Shown: one piece after another, positions 23,701 through 34,339 of the stretch
How the letters are laid out: every line of letters begins with the position of its first letter
Numbering within the stretch: the first letter of the stretch is position 1
Assembly: GCA_034509755.1 (NCBI GenBank)
Contig: CM067555.1
Location: 44,722,255 to 44,786,254, forward strand
Reading direction: 5' to 3'
Length of the DNA: 64,000 nt
Source of the DNA: Anisodus tanguticus
Taxonomy: Eukaryota > Streptophyta > Magnoliopsida > Solanales > Solanaceae
Program-made: the position numbers and the translations under genes
Notes under the pieces: generated by a model
Told to the model about the DNA's origin: nothing
Database searches by the model: none
What the model saw: only the letters and a program-made list of their open reading frames with translations

Positions 23701-24135
23701 ATACAGAAGGTCTCACCTATGAAGGGTGTGATGAGGTTCGGAAAGAGATGGAAGTTGAGTCTGAGGTATATCGGACCTTTTGAGATTCTTTGGAGGGTTG
23801 GAGAGGTGGTATATGAGTTGGCTCTGCCACCAGGTCTTTTAGGTGTTCATTCTGGTTTCCATGTGTTTATGCTAAAAAAGTATCTTGCCAACGGTTCGTA
23901 TATCATCCAGTGGGACTCCGTATTGATTGATCAGAATTTGGAGTTCGAGGAGGAGCCTGTGGCTATTTTAGACAGGCATGTGAGAAAATTAAGGTCTAAT
24001 GAGATAGTTTTTGTGAAGGTGCAATGGAAGCATCGTCTTGTTAAGGAGGCAACTTGGGAGATAGAGTCCGACATACAGAATAGATATCCTGACTTGTTTA
24101 CTACTTCCAGTATGTTTCCCCTTTTTATTTCTCTC
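20757..24135 (+). pseudogene. gypsy pol with chromodomain (broken)
   Basis: Domains in order are as follows. Aspartic protease (about 20790-21110) has FDLGST at the active site and ILGMDWL downstream. Reverse transcriptase (21150-22110) has the SIDDILIYS catalytic motif at about 21776. Ribonuclease H (about 22190-22530) begins YCDAS. Integrase (about 22880-23560) is followed by a GPFEIL...LPP linker. A chromodomain (about 23950-24110) contains VQWKHR and ATWE blocks. A frameshift lies near 21460. Stops occur at 21612-21614, 21813, 22107, 22250, 22325, 22937 and at many places in integrase. Most stops match a single C-to-T or G-to-A change from the expected codon. Confidence 0.93.
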
Positions 24136-24171
24136 CATTCGAGGATGAGCATTTATTTAATTGGTATCTAA

Positions 24172-27065
24172 TGTAATGATCCATCTGGTCATTTCTAGCT
24201 AAAGACCTTTATTTGACTATTTTACCATTTTCGTAGACTATATGTAGGGTTTGTGATGCTCGGAAATGGGTGGCACGGATCCCGAGGTCCATTTATATGA
24301 GTTTCAGATGAAAACCCCAAAATAAGAATCTTAGAGTTGGATAGTTTGACTCAAGGTTGACTTTCTGGTTCCGTCGCTTTTGGTAGTTCCGGAGGATCAT
24401 TTATGAATTAGTTAAGTCATTGGTTTGCTTCCTAAGATAATTGGATGCATTTTGTGACTTTATTTGTAATATTTGAATGTTTGGTTATTTTGAGCGATTC
24501 TTTCAAAAAATATGTCTTATCTTGGTTAACTGGAAAAACCGAAGGCGCAAGTGAGTTCGTAGCACTGTTTATATTGGGAGAGCATGTCTGGTTTGTGTTC
24601 GTTGAGGATGGGGGGTCTTGAAAGTGTTTCGAGTGTTTGGTAGAAGTTTGAGTTAGAATCCAAGTTTCTAGTGTATGGTGTCCGCTCATGTGGCTCCACC
24701 ACTACGGAGGTTGGCTCGCAGAAGTGGGGCTTGTGTTCTTGGTAAAGGTCTGCCTCGGCGGAGGCTTTTCACGCAGGGGCGTATGCACCTCTGCGGGGTT
24801 TGTCCGCTTCTCCGCAGAGGCAAGGTGTCAAGTGACCTTGCCTCAGCGAGTCCTTTTTTCATCGGAACGAGACCGCGCCAGCGGAGTTGATTCCGCTAGG
24901 TAAAATTGTTGAATCTGGAAACCTAATAAATTTTCTAGGTCGAGTCACATTTCCCAAAACAATTTTCCTCGATCCTAGAGCTGCTAATAGGGAATTCTTG
25001 AAGGTTGGGACTAAATTCTTCATTTGGTGTACGGTTCTTCACTCTTTGTGATTATATTTCATGATTTAAAGTCTTTAATGGTGATATAGTGTCCATGTGA
25101 ATTAGAGAAGATAAGTTATAATATTCATTTTAGATTAAGAGAGGTTAAATCTTTGATTTAAGGGTGTTGTATGGGTTAATTTACTTAAATATTGCGAGTT
25201 AGTATTGGAATTTGATAGAGGATCATGATTGTAGACTTTAATTTGATTATAGAAGCTCTTTTAGATTTGAGGTGAAATTCTAGGGTTTATCAATTGAGGT
25301 TTTTCATAAACTGTTCAATTGAAGGTCCAAATGAGCTTAGGTTTCTAATTAACTTAAGGATATGATTGTTTAGTATGTGTTTATGCTTTTTGAGTAATAA
25401 AGTTTAAGTCTTGATGACGTGGATCCAGGGTTGGTTTTGAAAGTCTTGATTTGTTTAAGGACTAAGTCCTTGTACTATGTGTAAGCTTAATATTAACCAA
25501 TAGTAAATGCGTGTTAGACTTCGATTATAATGAGGCGCTCCGAAAGGGCAAGGCTAGCATAGAAATTTGATTGTTCAAGGCTCTTGTTCGGCCCAGAGGT
25601 AGGATACAGTTTACTTTCACTAGACTCCTATAGAAGTACATAATTAGTTATAAATATTGAGGTATATTGGGTGTGCTTGGGGGTCCCACTCAAATGGTTG
25701 TGATGAACGATTGAGTGGGTACCGGTGTTGAACTGTGATGATGGGTGATTAGCGAAATCAACCTTAAGTTGATTCCGACTGTTGATTAGGCTTGTCGCCA
25801 TTATGTGAGCTCTTCGCCATACTTGTTATCATTGTGCTTATTCATCACACAAGCTTTGATATGATATCCTGAGTGTACTTGAATTATATGTTGTTGTATT
25901 CTTGAAAGCATGTGATATTCATCTCTATACTTGGTTGCAACTCATTACATCATGACTTCTTGCCTTGTATTGTCATTTGCATTCATACACTTATGGTTCT
26001 GATGTTATTGATATTAGAGTGGTATGATGTATGTTGTGGATCCAAGAGACCAGGAAGGTAAGAACACTTATGAAATTATGGCAACACTGAGATGATGAAT
26101 ATACGCGGGGGAATGGGTTGTACGCCTGCAACAAGTTATTACATCCAAGAGTTGGGCTCCGTTGAGAAATTCCAGAGGGTATATGGACTTCGTGAGTCCC
26201 CCATGGGTATGGAACTCATAGAATTTAAGCGCATGTATATGGAAAAATGAAAGGTACCTGGCATATGCATTGCATTCACATCATACATACCTCATTACAT
26301 TGATATTCTGTTGATAAATTAAGTGGTGTATTGATAATTGATGGCTTGGTTGATTTCTGGACATATGAGGATTTAGAATTGATTATTAAGTACTTGAACA
26401 CTGTTGTTGAACTCTATTGAATTTGGGTAACTCTTATGGATATGAAGTCTTATGTGAATAAGTGGTTTGTTGATTTCAGTGCACTCTAACATGAACTACA
26501 TGATTTATTTGGGTTATTGAACTGTTTAGTATATGATTTATTTGGTGTCAACTCAGTATTTATCTCTTTTTGTGTATCTTCCGTCGTTGTTGGCCTATGA
26601 TGCCTACGGGTGTACGTTTGTGTACTTATACTACACTTATTGCATTCTATTTGGATGCAGATATAGCTCTGTCTGCTAGTTTGAGACCGCGTGGCTGAGT
26701 CCGAGCAGGCTGATTCCAGCATTCAGGGTGAAGATGCTACCACCGGCATGCCCCGAGATGCTCTATCTTACTTTTTCTTTTCTTTTGATTCGAGAGACAT
26801 GTATCAGACTTTTAGACTTGTTCTGTTTTATTTTGGCTGATGTATTATGACAGTAGCGCTCTTGTATTATTGACCAGATCATTGGGGGTTATACTTGATT
26901 TTTTCAGATTCATTTCCGCATTTCTTTTTATGATAGACAGAGATATTAAGTATTTTGTTCTTTTCCGCATTTCTTTCTTATATCTTATTGAGTGAGATTG
27001 AAAGTGGTTCACCTATGGATGGAAAGGTATAAATACCACCACAATTCTTAAAAAGGGTCATAACA
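24172..27065 (+). repeat. 3' LTR of gypsy element
   Basis: Begins TGTAATGATCC and ends ATAACA, 2894 bp, and matches the 5' LTR from 24365 on. It retains the 193-bp start missing from the other LTR. The purine tract expected just before it is eroded. Divergence from the 5' LTR (many substitutions) indicates an old insertion. Confidence 0.92.
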
Positions 27066-27290
27066 ACTAGGTAGTGTGCCTAGCAGTATTAATAATAAAA
27101 ATAAATAAAGATTTACACTACGGAGAAGTACAAATAGGAGAACCCAGTAGCACTTACCTTACTGAGTCATGCGACACATGACTCTTGTTTAGGTCTTAAT
27201 AATTGTTTTTCTTTTTTTGTTTTGAGTACTTTAATCCATTCTATTAGTTCCACTAAGTCTCATATTATATCGTACTTTCATTAATAGTCT

Positions 27291-27702
27291 GAATTATATT
27301 TTTTCTTCTTTTTTATTTTTGTAGCTTTGAAATCATAACGATAATAATCCAATAGGATAACTATATAGGTTGAATATAACATGAAGTTATACCAGTCTAT
27401 CATGTGTTGTATGTGATAGTTTTGAAATGTATTTTGCCTCTTCTTTATTGTAGATTTAAAATCATGACGATTCAACATGATTTATGAGTAATTCAACTGG
27501 ACAACTACGTTGAATGTAGCATTAAACCATACTAGTTTGTCTTGACTTGCATGCCGCATTTTTGAAATGTAATTTTTTTCTCTTCTTTATTTGTTGCTTT
27601 GGAATCATAACTATCCTACATGATTTGTAAGTAATTCTACAGGATAGCTAGGTTGAATATAGCATGAACTCAAACTGATCTATCATGACTTGCATCCGAC
27701 AG
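27291..27702. repeat. three diverged tandem copies of a 140-bp unit
   Basis: The phrase TTTGAAATGT recurs at 27421-27430 and 27561-27570, giving a 140-bp period. Each unit carries a T-rich stretch, then an ATCATAAC/ATCATGAC motif, then GGTTGAATATAGCATGAA-like sequence and a TCTATCATGACTTGCAT-like end. Units are 27291-27430, 27431-27570 and 27571-27702. Units 2 and 3 are more alike than unit 1. Non-coding; family not recognised. Confidence 0.8.
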
Positions 27703-29735
27703 CTCACCTATTTTGATTCCACTTGCATAGCCAGTTGAACCATAAGGCAGGTAAAGCAATCGCTTGGGGACAAATTTTTTGGTGGCTCCATTTCTTACTA
27801 AATGTATCCTATATTTTTTTTACATAAAATTATGTGTTGTTTCTGTCAAATTTCAAGAGAATTGTTTTGGGAGAAAGTACAATAACTTTTTATCTTTTAA
27901 TGTGGGGACATTGCACTAATTGGGGAATGGACAATTTCAAGATAATTATGGTATTCTTTCTTAGGTGGGTACTTATTTTATTGACTCATTTATACCCTAA
28001 CAACTAATATGAACCCATATTATTATTCCTATATTTATCTTTTTCATTCTCCCTTTCACTATTCTTATTCTCTATATTTTGAAGTCCTCCCAAATTTTAA
28101 ACGGCTGCAAAAATTATTTTGTTTGCTTACAAAAGATCAAGATTTGCTTTTTGAGCTTCTTCAAAATTTCAAACATTGTAGCAAGAAATTATTATATTGA
28201 AGCAGTGCAACAGTATTTCGATATCATTATATCAGCTTATCAAATTCTTGAGCCGAATTTTATTATTCCAATTTTATATTATATTTGTTCAATGAAAATT
28301 TGTGATTGTCGATATTCTGGTATATATTCTTCTTTAGTTATTACTAGAATTTATTCAATTTAAATATGTCTACTAGAAAATATGAATCCGTTATCCAAAA
28401 AGAGAAAAAAAGAGAAAATTGGACTAACTAATTATTTTGGATTAACTATATTATCATTTGAAAAGAATTGTTAGAACAAATCAATTATAAAATAGTAATT
28501 AATGACTTTGCATCTAAAAAGACTAGAAAATAGATTTTAAATAAAAATATATATGATGATCTTTTCTATTTATTTATTTTTTAAAATAGGGGTTCTCTCT
28601 CAAATTTAATTTTAAGTCTACAATCTTATTGAGCCGGCGCTGTCCACTTGTCAGCATCACTTTAGCGTCACTACCGCTCAGCTTAAGCTTATTAAGTCCA
28701 AAAGTTTTTCATTAAACTTTATACAGTCAGGTCTGCACAAATATAAAATTTAAATACCAATCCCTAAATATCTCTTTTGTGTAAATAACCCTATTACATA
28801 AGCTCTCCTTTTCATTGTCAAATGTACTCACTGATAACAACCAAACTGTCAAAATAAAGATGAAGAGTGAACAACATTTACCTAGAATAGGACAGTTCAC
28901 CTACACCTTCCTCAAAATGGCAATTATGTGCGATAGCTAGGGTAACGTAAGTGGTGTTATAACTGTTTTTCAACTTTTCACTCTAAATGATTTTGTCCCG
29001 TTTGAAAATGTTGGTTATGTTTATGAAGATAAGAGTGATAAGGATAGATTTCCTGTGTTTATGTACATATATTGACTTTTGAATACCCTAAACAAATGCA
29101 AAAGATTAGCTCAAGTGGTCCAGGGTGTTCAAAATTATCTCCAACATTCTAGGTTTGATTCTAAGCAACAACTTTATTTTTTTATGTTTAGCTTTTGTTA
29201 TTTTTTTCGAACCCCATGAGTGAAAATTATGAATCCGCCACTGATGACAGATGTCAAAAATTAGAGCGAAATGATTTTATGGTAAAAAATAGACTTCGCT
29301 TATCGAATTGCATTGGATATGTTATTCTAGTTGTGTAGTAAAAATTAGCTAGGAAGTAGGTGTATTGTATTAAATCGACAAATTACTCTTACGCTGAGAA
29401 CATATGAATTGTCATTTGTAGTTGGTGAACATTGATAAAACCCATCACAATGCATAGATAAAAATGGATTTACGTTTATAGACACCACCACTTGTGCATG
29501 AATAATAGTAGTTGATTTTGGATTTTTATCGATTCTCACCTACCGATTAATTTGGTAGATAAGGGGCTTGCAAAGTCTAACAAGTCTTTGTACCACGAGA
29601 TCAAAATCTGGCCACATACTATAATAAGCAAGAGTACTTTTTTTGGCAATAGTGCTCAATCACTTTGTTAATTCATTTAAGTGGAAAAAAAGGAAGAAAA
29701 AAAAAACGGAAAACGTGTGGGGGGAGGAGGAAAAA
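27703..29735. other. upstream intergenic region of the decarboxylase gene
   Basis: AT-rich with no supported gene. Open frames at 28009-28200, 28079-28363 and 29345-29539 lack motifs. It contains the tRNA-like pol III signature at 29106-29161, listed separately. Confidence 0.5.
29106..29161 (+). mobile_element. tRNA-like SINE head (A and B boxes)
   Basis: TTAGCTCAAGTGG (29106-29118) fits the pol III A box and GGTTTGATTC (29152-29161) fits the B box, about 34 bases apart as in tRNA-derived SINEs. A T-rich tract follows. Near 29225-29250 sequence resembling the right end of hAT-type MITEs (GAATCCGCCACTGA) occurs. The 5' and 3' ends of a full element were not defined. Confidence 0.45.
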
Positions 29736-29910
29736 GATTAAAGTTGAAGAAAAAGAAAAAAAAGGTAAATTGTGGTTGGTGTCCAAATCCACGAACTTTT
29801 AGACCTATGAAAACATGGGGGGGGGGGGGGAATGATTAAAGTTGAAGAAAAAGAAGAAAAAAAAGGTAAATTGTGGTTGGTACCGACACCCATGAACTTT
29901 TAGACCTATA
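29736..29910 (+). promoter_or_regulatory. duplicated promoter segment and TATA box of the decarboxylase gene
   Basis: Two direct copies of a roughly 75-bp segment lie at 29736-29809 and 29834-29910, 98 bp apart. Each runs from GATTAAAGTTGAAG to TTTTAGACCTAT. The copies are separated by a run of G. Only the second copy continues into CTATATAAT (29905-29913), a good TATA box about 90 bases before the start codon. The first copy reads CTATGAAAA instead. Confidence 0.7.
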
Positions 29911-29995
29911 TAATCCCAAGATATAATACATAATTCTCTCGCACTTGGTATCCATTCTAAGCTAACAAAATAAACTAAAAAAATTAGCTCCAAGA

Positions 29996-32900
29996 ATGGG
30001 AAGCTTATCATTTGAGAAGGTATAATTCTTACATCAATCTTCTTCTTGTTCTGATCAAGAAATTAAACAACTCCACATTACTTTGCTAAAGTTTTGTTTT
30101 TTTGTAACCTCTAGCTCCCAAGGGTTCTTTTTTGTTTTACTCCTATTGTTTTTTTATCTATTTATGAAACTAAAATCAAACTCTTGGGTATCTAGTGGAC
30201 AGATTATGGAACTTAGTTGTTATCATTTTTCATTAATATTACCCTTTTAGCATCTATAAGAACCTTCATAGCTCTCCATTTTTCTTCTCTTTGGGTTTTC
30301 TTGATAATTTGAGGGTTTATCTTATGTTTTGGATTTTTGCTTCATCTTTCTGCATGGTTTCTTGTTCCTTTGCATAGATATTCAATGGGAAAGAACGGTA
30401 TACATTTCCCTAATTTCTTATGTTGTGGACAAATGAACCAAAAGATCAAAATTACTAACACTCATAGATTTTTTCTTTCTTTTATCATTGTTAGTCGTTT
30501 GCATGGTTCTTGAGTTCAATTTCATCACCATGCAAAAGTTTTTTGCGAGTCGTAAGTACCCCATTTAACGTGAGATTTCATTTTCGAGTATGGGAATAGA
30601 ATAGTTTTTGGTAAAGAGCGTTATTCGGATTAGTACGTCAGGTCCTAAGAAGTAATTTTTAAGAAGCTGAAAAAGTTGTTCTTTTTTTTTCAAAAGCATT
30701 TTTGAAATATTGTCCAAGTACAAATTCTACTCTAATATTAGCAAAAATATTTTTCAAATTTGTTCGACAAACACAAATTATTTTTTTTCAAAAGTACTTT
30801 TGCGAAAAGCACTCCTTGTGAAAAGCATTCAAAATAAGCAAACTTGTCAAACATGATATAAAGCGGGTACGGGACACCGAATGAGAAACAAAATAGAAAA
30901 ATTACATTTCCTTCTAAGTCATCACAAACAATTATGTTCATGTTTCTGAAAAATGGTTTCTTTTCTATTTTCTAAAGGACTTTGAGCCATCAGTTGTGAC
31001 TCCTAGAGGATTGGCACCACCTGGATTAATAGCAAATGGAGACTTTGGAGAAATGAAGAGACTTAAAGTGGCCTCTGCAACTACTACACCAAGAAAGAAT
31101 TTGAACCTTTCAGTGACTGAACCTGGCAAAAATGATGGACCAAGCCTCGACTGTATATTGATGAATTATATTGATACACTTACCCAACGTATCAACTATC
31201 ATATAGGTAATTATTCTTTTATTGCCAACCTCTCCATATCCAATCCTTAGTACATATGAATATAATATTGAGTTTAAGTAACATACACAAACAATGTAAA
31301 GTATATTTATACAATCATGTCAGTCATTACTTATTAAGTAATTACATTTATGCCTTTTGATAAGTATTAATAATTGAGAATCTGATAAAAAAATAATAAC
31401 TAACCTGTTATCTCAAATTTACTATATTTGTTGGTTTTATTTTTTCAGGTTATCCAGTTAACATATGCTATGAGCACTACGCAAGCTTAGCCCCACTTTT
31501 GCAATTCCACTTAAATAATTGTGGTGATCCATTTCTTCAAAACACTGTGGATTTTCACTCAAAAGATTTCGAAGTGGCTGTTTTGAATTGGTTTGCAGAT
31601 TTATGGGAAATTGAAAGAGATCAATATTGGGGTTATGTTACAAATGGTGGAACAGAAGGAAATCTCCATGGCATTTTGGTTGGGTAAGCATCAATTTTGA
31701 CTAATTTTCTCTATCAATTACTCAATTCGTCTCAGATTAGCAGTGACTTTAGTTTAAAAATATTGTCCTAAAATAATTATGATTTTAAGGATTTAAGACT
31801 AAGTTGATAATTGTTTTCAACTATACAATTTTTTTTTTTTGTAATACTGCTCAATTTTTTATAAAAAAAAACTTATTAAATAGGGATAACTTAGGAGAAA
31901 AATGCTAGAATGACCAAATTCTTTCAAGAGAATAACCAAATTCTTTGAGAAACTTCTTAGAACATAATGTTTCTAATTAAATTTATAGAGCTAGAATGAT
32001 TGGTCACCATTTAGTACAAACTAAAAAATATATTATCCTTTTTTTTAGTTTGAGTGAGTGAACACAAAACACTTTCTTCAACCACAATGTAAAATTGAAC
32101 AACAAATCAGGGACCCAAGTGTATAAATTATATTCAATGAAATAAGTTATTTACTTTTGTAAAGCAGTACTTTTGTAAAGTGTATAAATATAATATTAAA
32201 AGTGTGTTCTATCTAACAGCTTAAGTTTTTAGATCAGATGGTCACACATTCAATATGGTATCAAAGTAGGCCAAAGGTCCTGGGATCGAACCTCACCACC
32301 GCCACCCATTCTCAAAAAGAATTTCCACGTGCTTGGACCATGAAAAAAAAATCAGGCCAGCACGTGAGGGGGCGTGTTGAGAATATAATATTAAAAGTGT
32401 GTTCTATCTAACAGCTTAAGCTTTTAGATCAGATGGTCACACATTCAATACACAATGTAAAATTGAACAACAAATCAGGGACCCAAGTGTATAAATTATA
32501 TTCAATGAAATAAGTTATTTACTTTTGTAAAGCAGTACTCCCTTTTGGGATCAGAAAGTCAATATTTGAGAGAAATAAAAAAAGTTTCATTTTTTTTTTG
32601 GCTTCTCTAAATTAATTTCTTAAATTTTTGTTTTTGCAGGAGAGAATTACTTCCAACTGGAATTTTATATGCATCAAAAGACTCTCATTACTCGGTCTCC
32701 AAAGCAGCAATGATGTACAGAATGGAATTTGAAATGATTAATGCATCTATTCATGGAGAGATGGATTATTCAGATTTGAAAGCTAAATTACTTCAAAACA
32801 AAGGCAAACCAGCAATAATTAATGTTACAATCGGTAAATATTCTAATAGTATCTTCTTCTTTTTTACAATTTTGCTAACTAGAGAGCTTGAGGATCATTT

Positions 32901-33750
32901 GTTTTACACATTACTTAATAAGTATTGTTTTAATTATAGGTACTACCTTCAAAGGAGCTGTTGATGATCTTGATGTTATTCTTCAAACACTTGAAGATTG
33001 TGGCTATACACATGATCAATTTTACATCCATTGTGATGCAGCACTCAATGGACTTATTATCCCTTTTATTAAAAATGTAAGTTTGTTTTTCTTACTTGCA
33101 TCTTGAAAGTTTTGAGTATATTAGCTTAACATAAAAATAACTCTGACATTTGTGATTATATTTTCTAACAGATGATTTCTTTCAAGAAGCCAATTGGAAG
33201 TGTCACAATTTCTGGTCACAAATTCTTGGGATGTCCAATGCCTTGTGGAGTTCAAATAACAAGGAAAAGTTACATTAATAATCTTTCAAAAAAAGTTGAG
33301 TACATTGCTTCAGTAGATGCCACCATTTCTGGAAGCAGAAATGGTTTAACTCCAATCTTCTTGTGGTATAGTCTAAGTTCCAAAGGTCAAATCGGATTTC
33401 AAAAAGATGTTAAGAGATGTCTTGACAACGCCAAATACTTAAAAGATCGTCTTCAACAAGCAGGAATTAGTGTCATGCTCAATGAACTTAGCATCATAGT
33501 TGTCCTCGAGAGGCCTCGTGACCATGAATTTGTTCGTCGTTGGCAACTTTCTTGTGTGAGAGATATGGCACATGTTATTGTTATGCCGGGCATCACCAGA
33601 GAAACTCTGGATAACTTCATAAATGATTTGCTTCAACAAAGGGAAATATGGTACCAAGATGGAAGAGTTAGTCCTCCTTGTGTTGCCAATGATATTGGTG
33701 CTCAAAATTGTACTTGCTCTTATCACAAAATTGATTTCATTATCTCATAG
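29996..33750 (+). CDS. PLP-dependent group II decarboxylase, histidine/serine decarboxylase-like
   Basis: Six exons: 29996-30019, 30978-31206, 31449-31683, 32640-32833, 32940-33076, 33172-33750. All introns are GT-AG and the frame closes to 465 residues. The first exon codes for only eight residues. The PLP fold is clear. NGGTEGNLHG is at residues 150-159, the stacking His is probably His179 in DSHYS, the Asp that pairs with the pyridine nitrogen is Asp260 in HCDAAL, and the PLP-binding Lys is Lys290 in SGHKF. Length and order match the plant serine decarboxylase/tomato HDC family. The product makes either ethanolamine from serine or histamine from histidine; sequence alone does not decide. 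No transit peptide is evident, so it is probably cytosolic. The frame is intact. Intron 3 carries a small LTR element. Confidence 0.93.
32083..32171. repeat. 89-bp direct repeat, left copy (flanks the TRIM)
   Basis: This stretch in intron 3 recurs at 32451-32539 with no visible change. The pair brackets a small LTR element (32181-32450). It is far longer than an ordinary 5-bp LTR target duplication. Confidence 0.9.
32181..32450 (+). mobile_element. TRIM (terminal-repeat retrotransposon in miniature) in intron 3
   Basis: Terminal direct repeats of about 75 bp (32181-32255 and 32375-32450) start TGTTGAGAATATAA in the right copy and end CATTCAATA. The first is followed at once by TGGTATCAAAG (32256-32266), an initiator-Met primer site. 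The purine-rich GTGAGGGGGCG precedes the second. The 119-bp interior is non-coding. This is the layout of a plant TRIM. It lies in the sense direction of the host gene, well away from splice sites. Confidence 0.8.
32451..32539. repeat. 89-bp direct repeat, right copy
   Basis: Second copy of 32083-32171, directly abutting the right TRIM terminal repeat. Confidence 0.9.
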
Positions 33751-34041
33751 AGGGACATGAAAAATCCATTATCTCTTTGCTACTAAGTGTGTCTTCTTCT
33801 ACAGACATGGCATTTTGTGACTTTTTGTCTTCATTTTTTATCCACTTCATTGAAAATTGTATTCTACATGTAGTGTTTCAGTATTGTACCACATAAATGT
33901 ACTAATGTCGTGGGAAATACATGGTTTGATGAAATCTTATATGAGTCTTTTAATATAAAGCCATAAAAATCTGAGTGTAAAATTTTACATATAGTGAAGT
34001 GTTAATTCCATAAGCTTTTACACCAATTTACAAACACTACT
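33751..34041 (+). other. 3' flank and probable UTR of the decarboxylase gene
   Basis: A T-rich stretch follows the stop at 33748-33750. No perfect AATAAA is seen, but AATATAAAG occurs near 33951. It ends at the copia LTR boundary, 291 bp after the stop. Confidence 0.5.
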
Positions 34042-34336
34042 TGTTGAAATTTACTGAAAGAAATAATTCTTTAATTATTTTCATTAATGAAAGAGTATAT
34101 ATACAATTTACAATTTTCATAATAGGAAAATCATATTCCTATTCTACTCTCAAAACCCTATTCTACTTGTACAAGAATCCTATAATTATGGTAAATATAC
34201 AATTCTAATTATGGTACAATTTGTACCAATTCGGTACACTACAACTATACAAATCGTGTACAATGTGACAAAACCGAGACTAAATATACATAGGATATAC
34301 ATTTGCATATCGTGTATATCTTATGTATATTTAACA
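34042..34336 (-). repeat. 3' LTR of reverse copia element
   Basis: Plus-strand ends are TGTTGAAA and TTTAACA, i.e. TG...CA on either strand, and the polypurine tract lies directly next to 34336. Length is 295 bp. It begins 291 bp after the decarboxylase stop codon. Confidence 0.85.
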
Positions 34337-34339
34337 CAC

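Larger units (their letters stand above)
11874..27065 (+). mobile_element. Ty3/gypsy chromovirus (Tekay/Del type), interrupted by another element
   Basis: Direct repeats of 2.7-2.9 kb flank an interior with a primer binding site, gag, aspartic protease, reverse transcriptase, ribonuclease H, integrase and a C-terminal chromodomain, all on +. The first about 200 bp of the 5' LTR are missing compared with the 3' LTR. A reverse-oriented LTR element (16368-20756) is inserted between gag and protease. The coding region is full of stops. The chromodomain after integrase and the initiator-Met primer site place it with chromoviruses; Tekay/Del is my best guess of clade. Confidence 0.92.

Noticed and set aside
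27291..27702. possible CRISPR-like array
   Set aside because: The repeats are direct 140-bp diverged units without spacers, in a plant genome.
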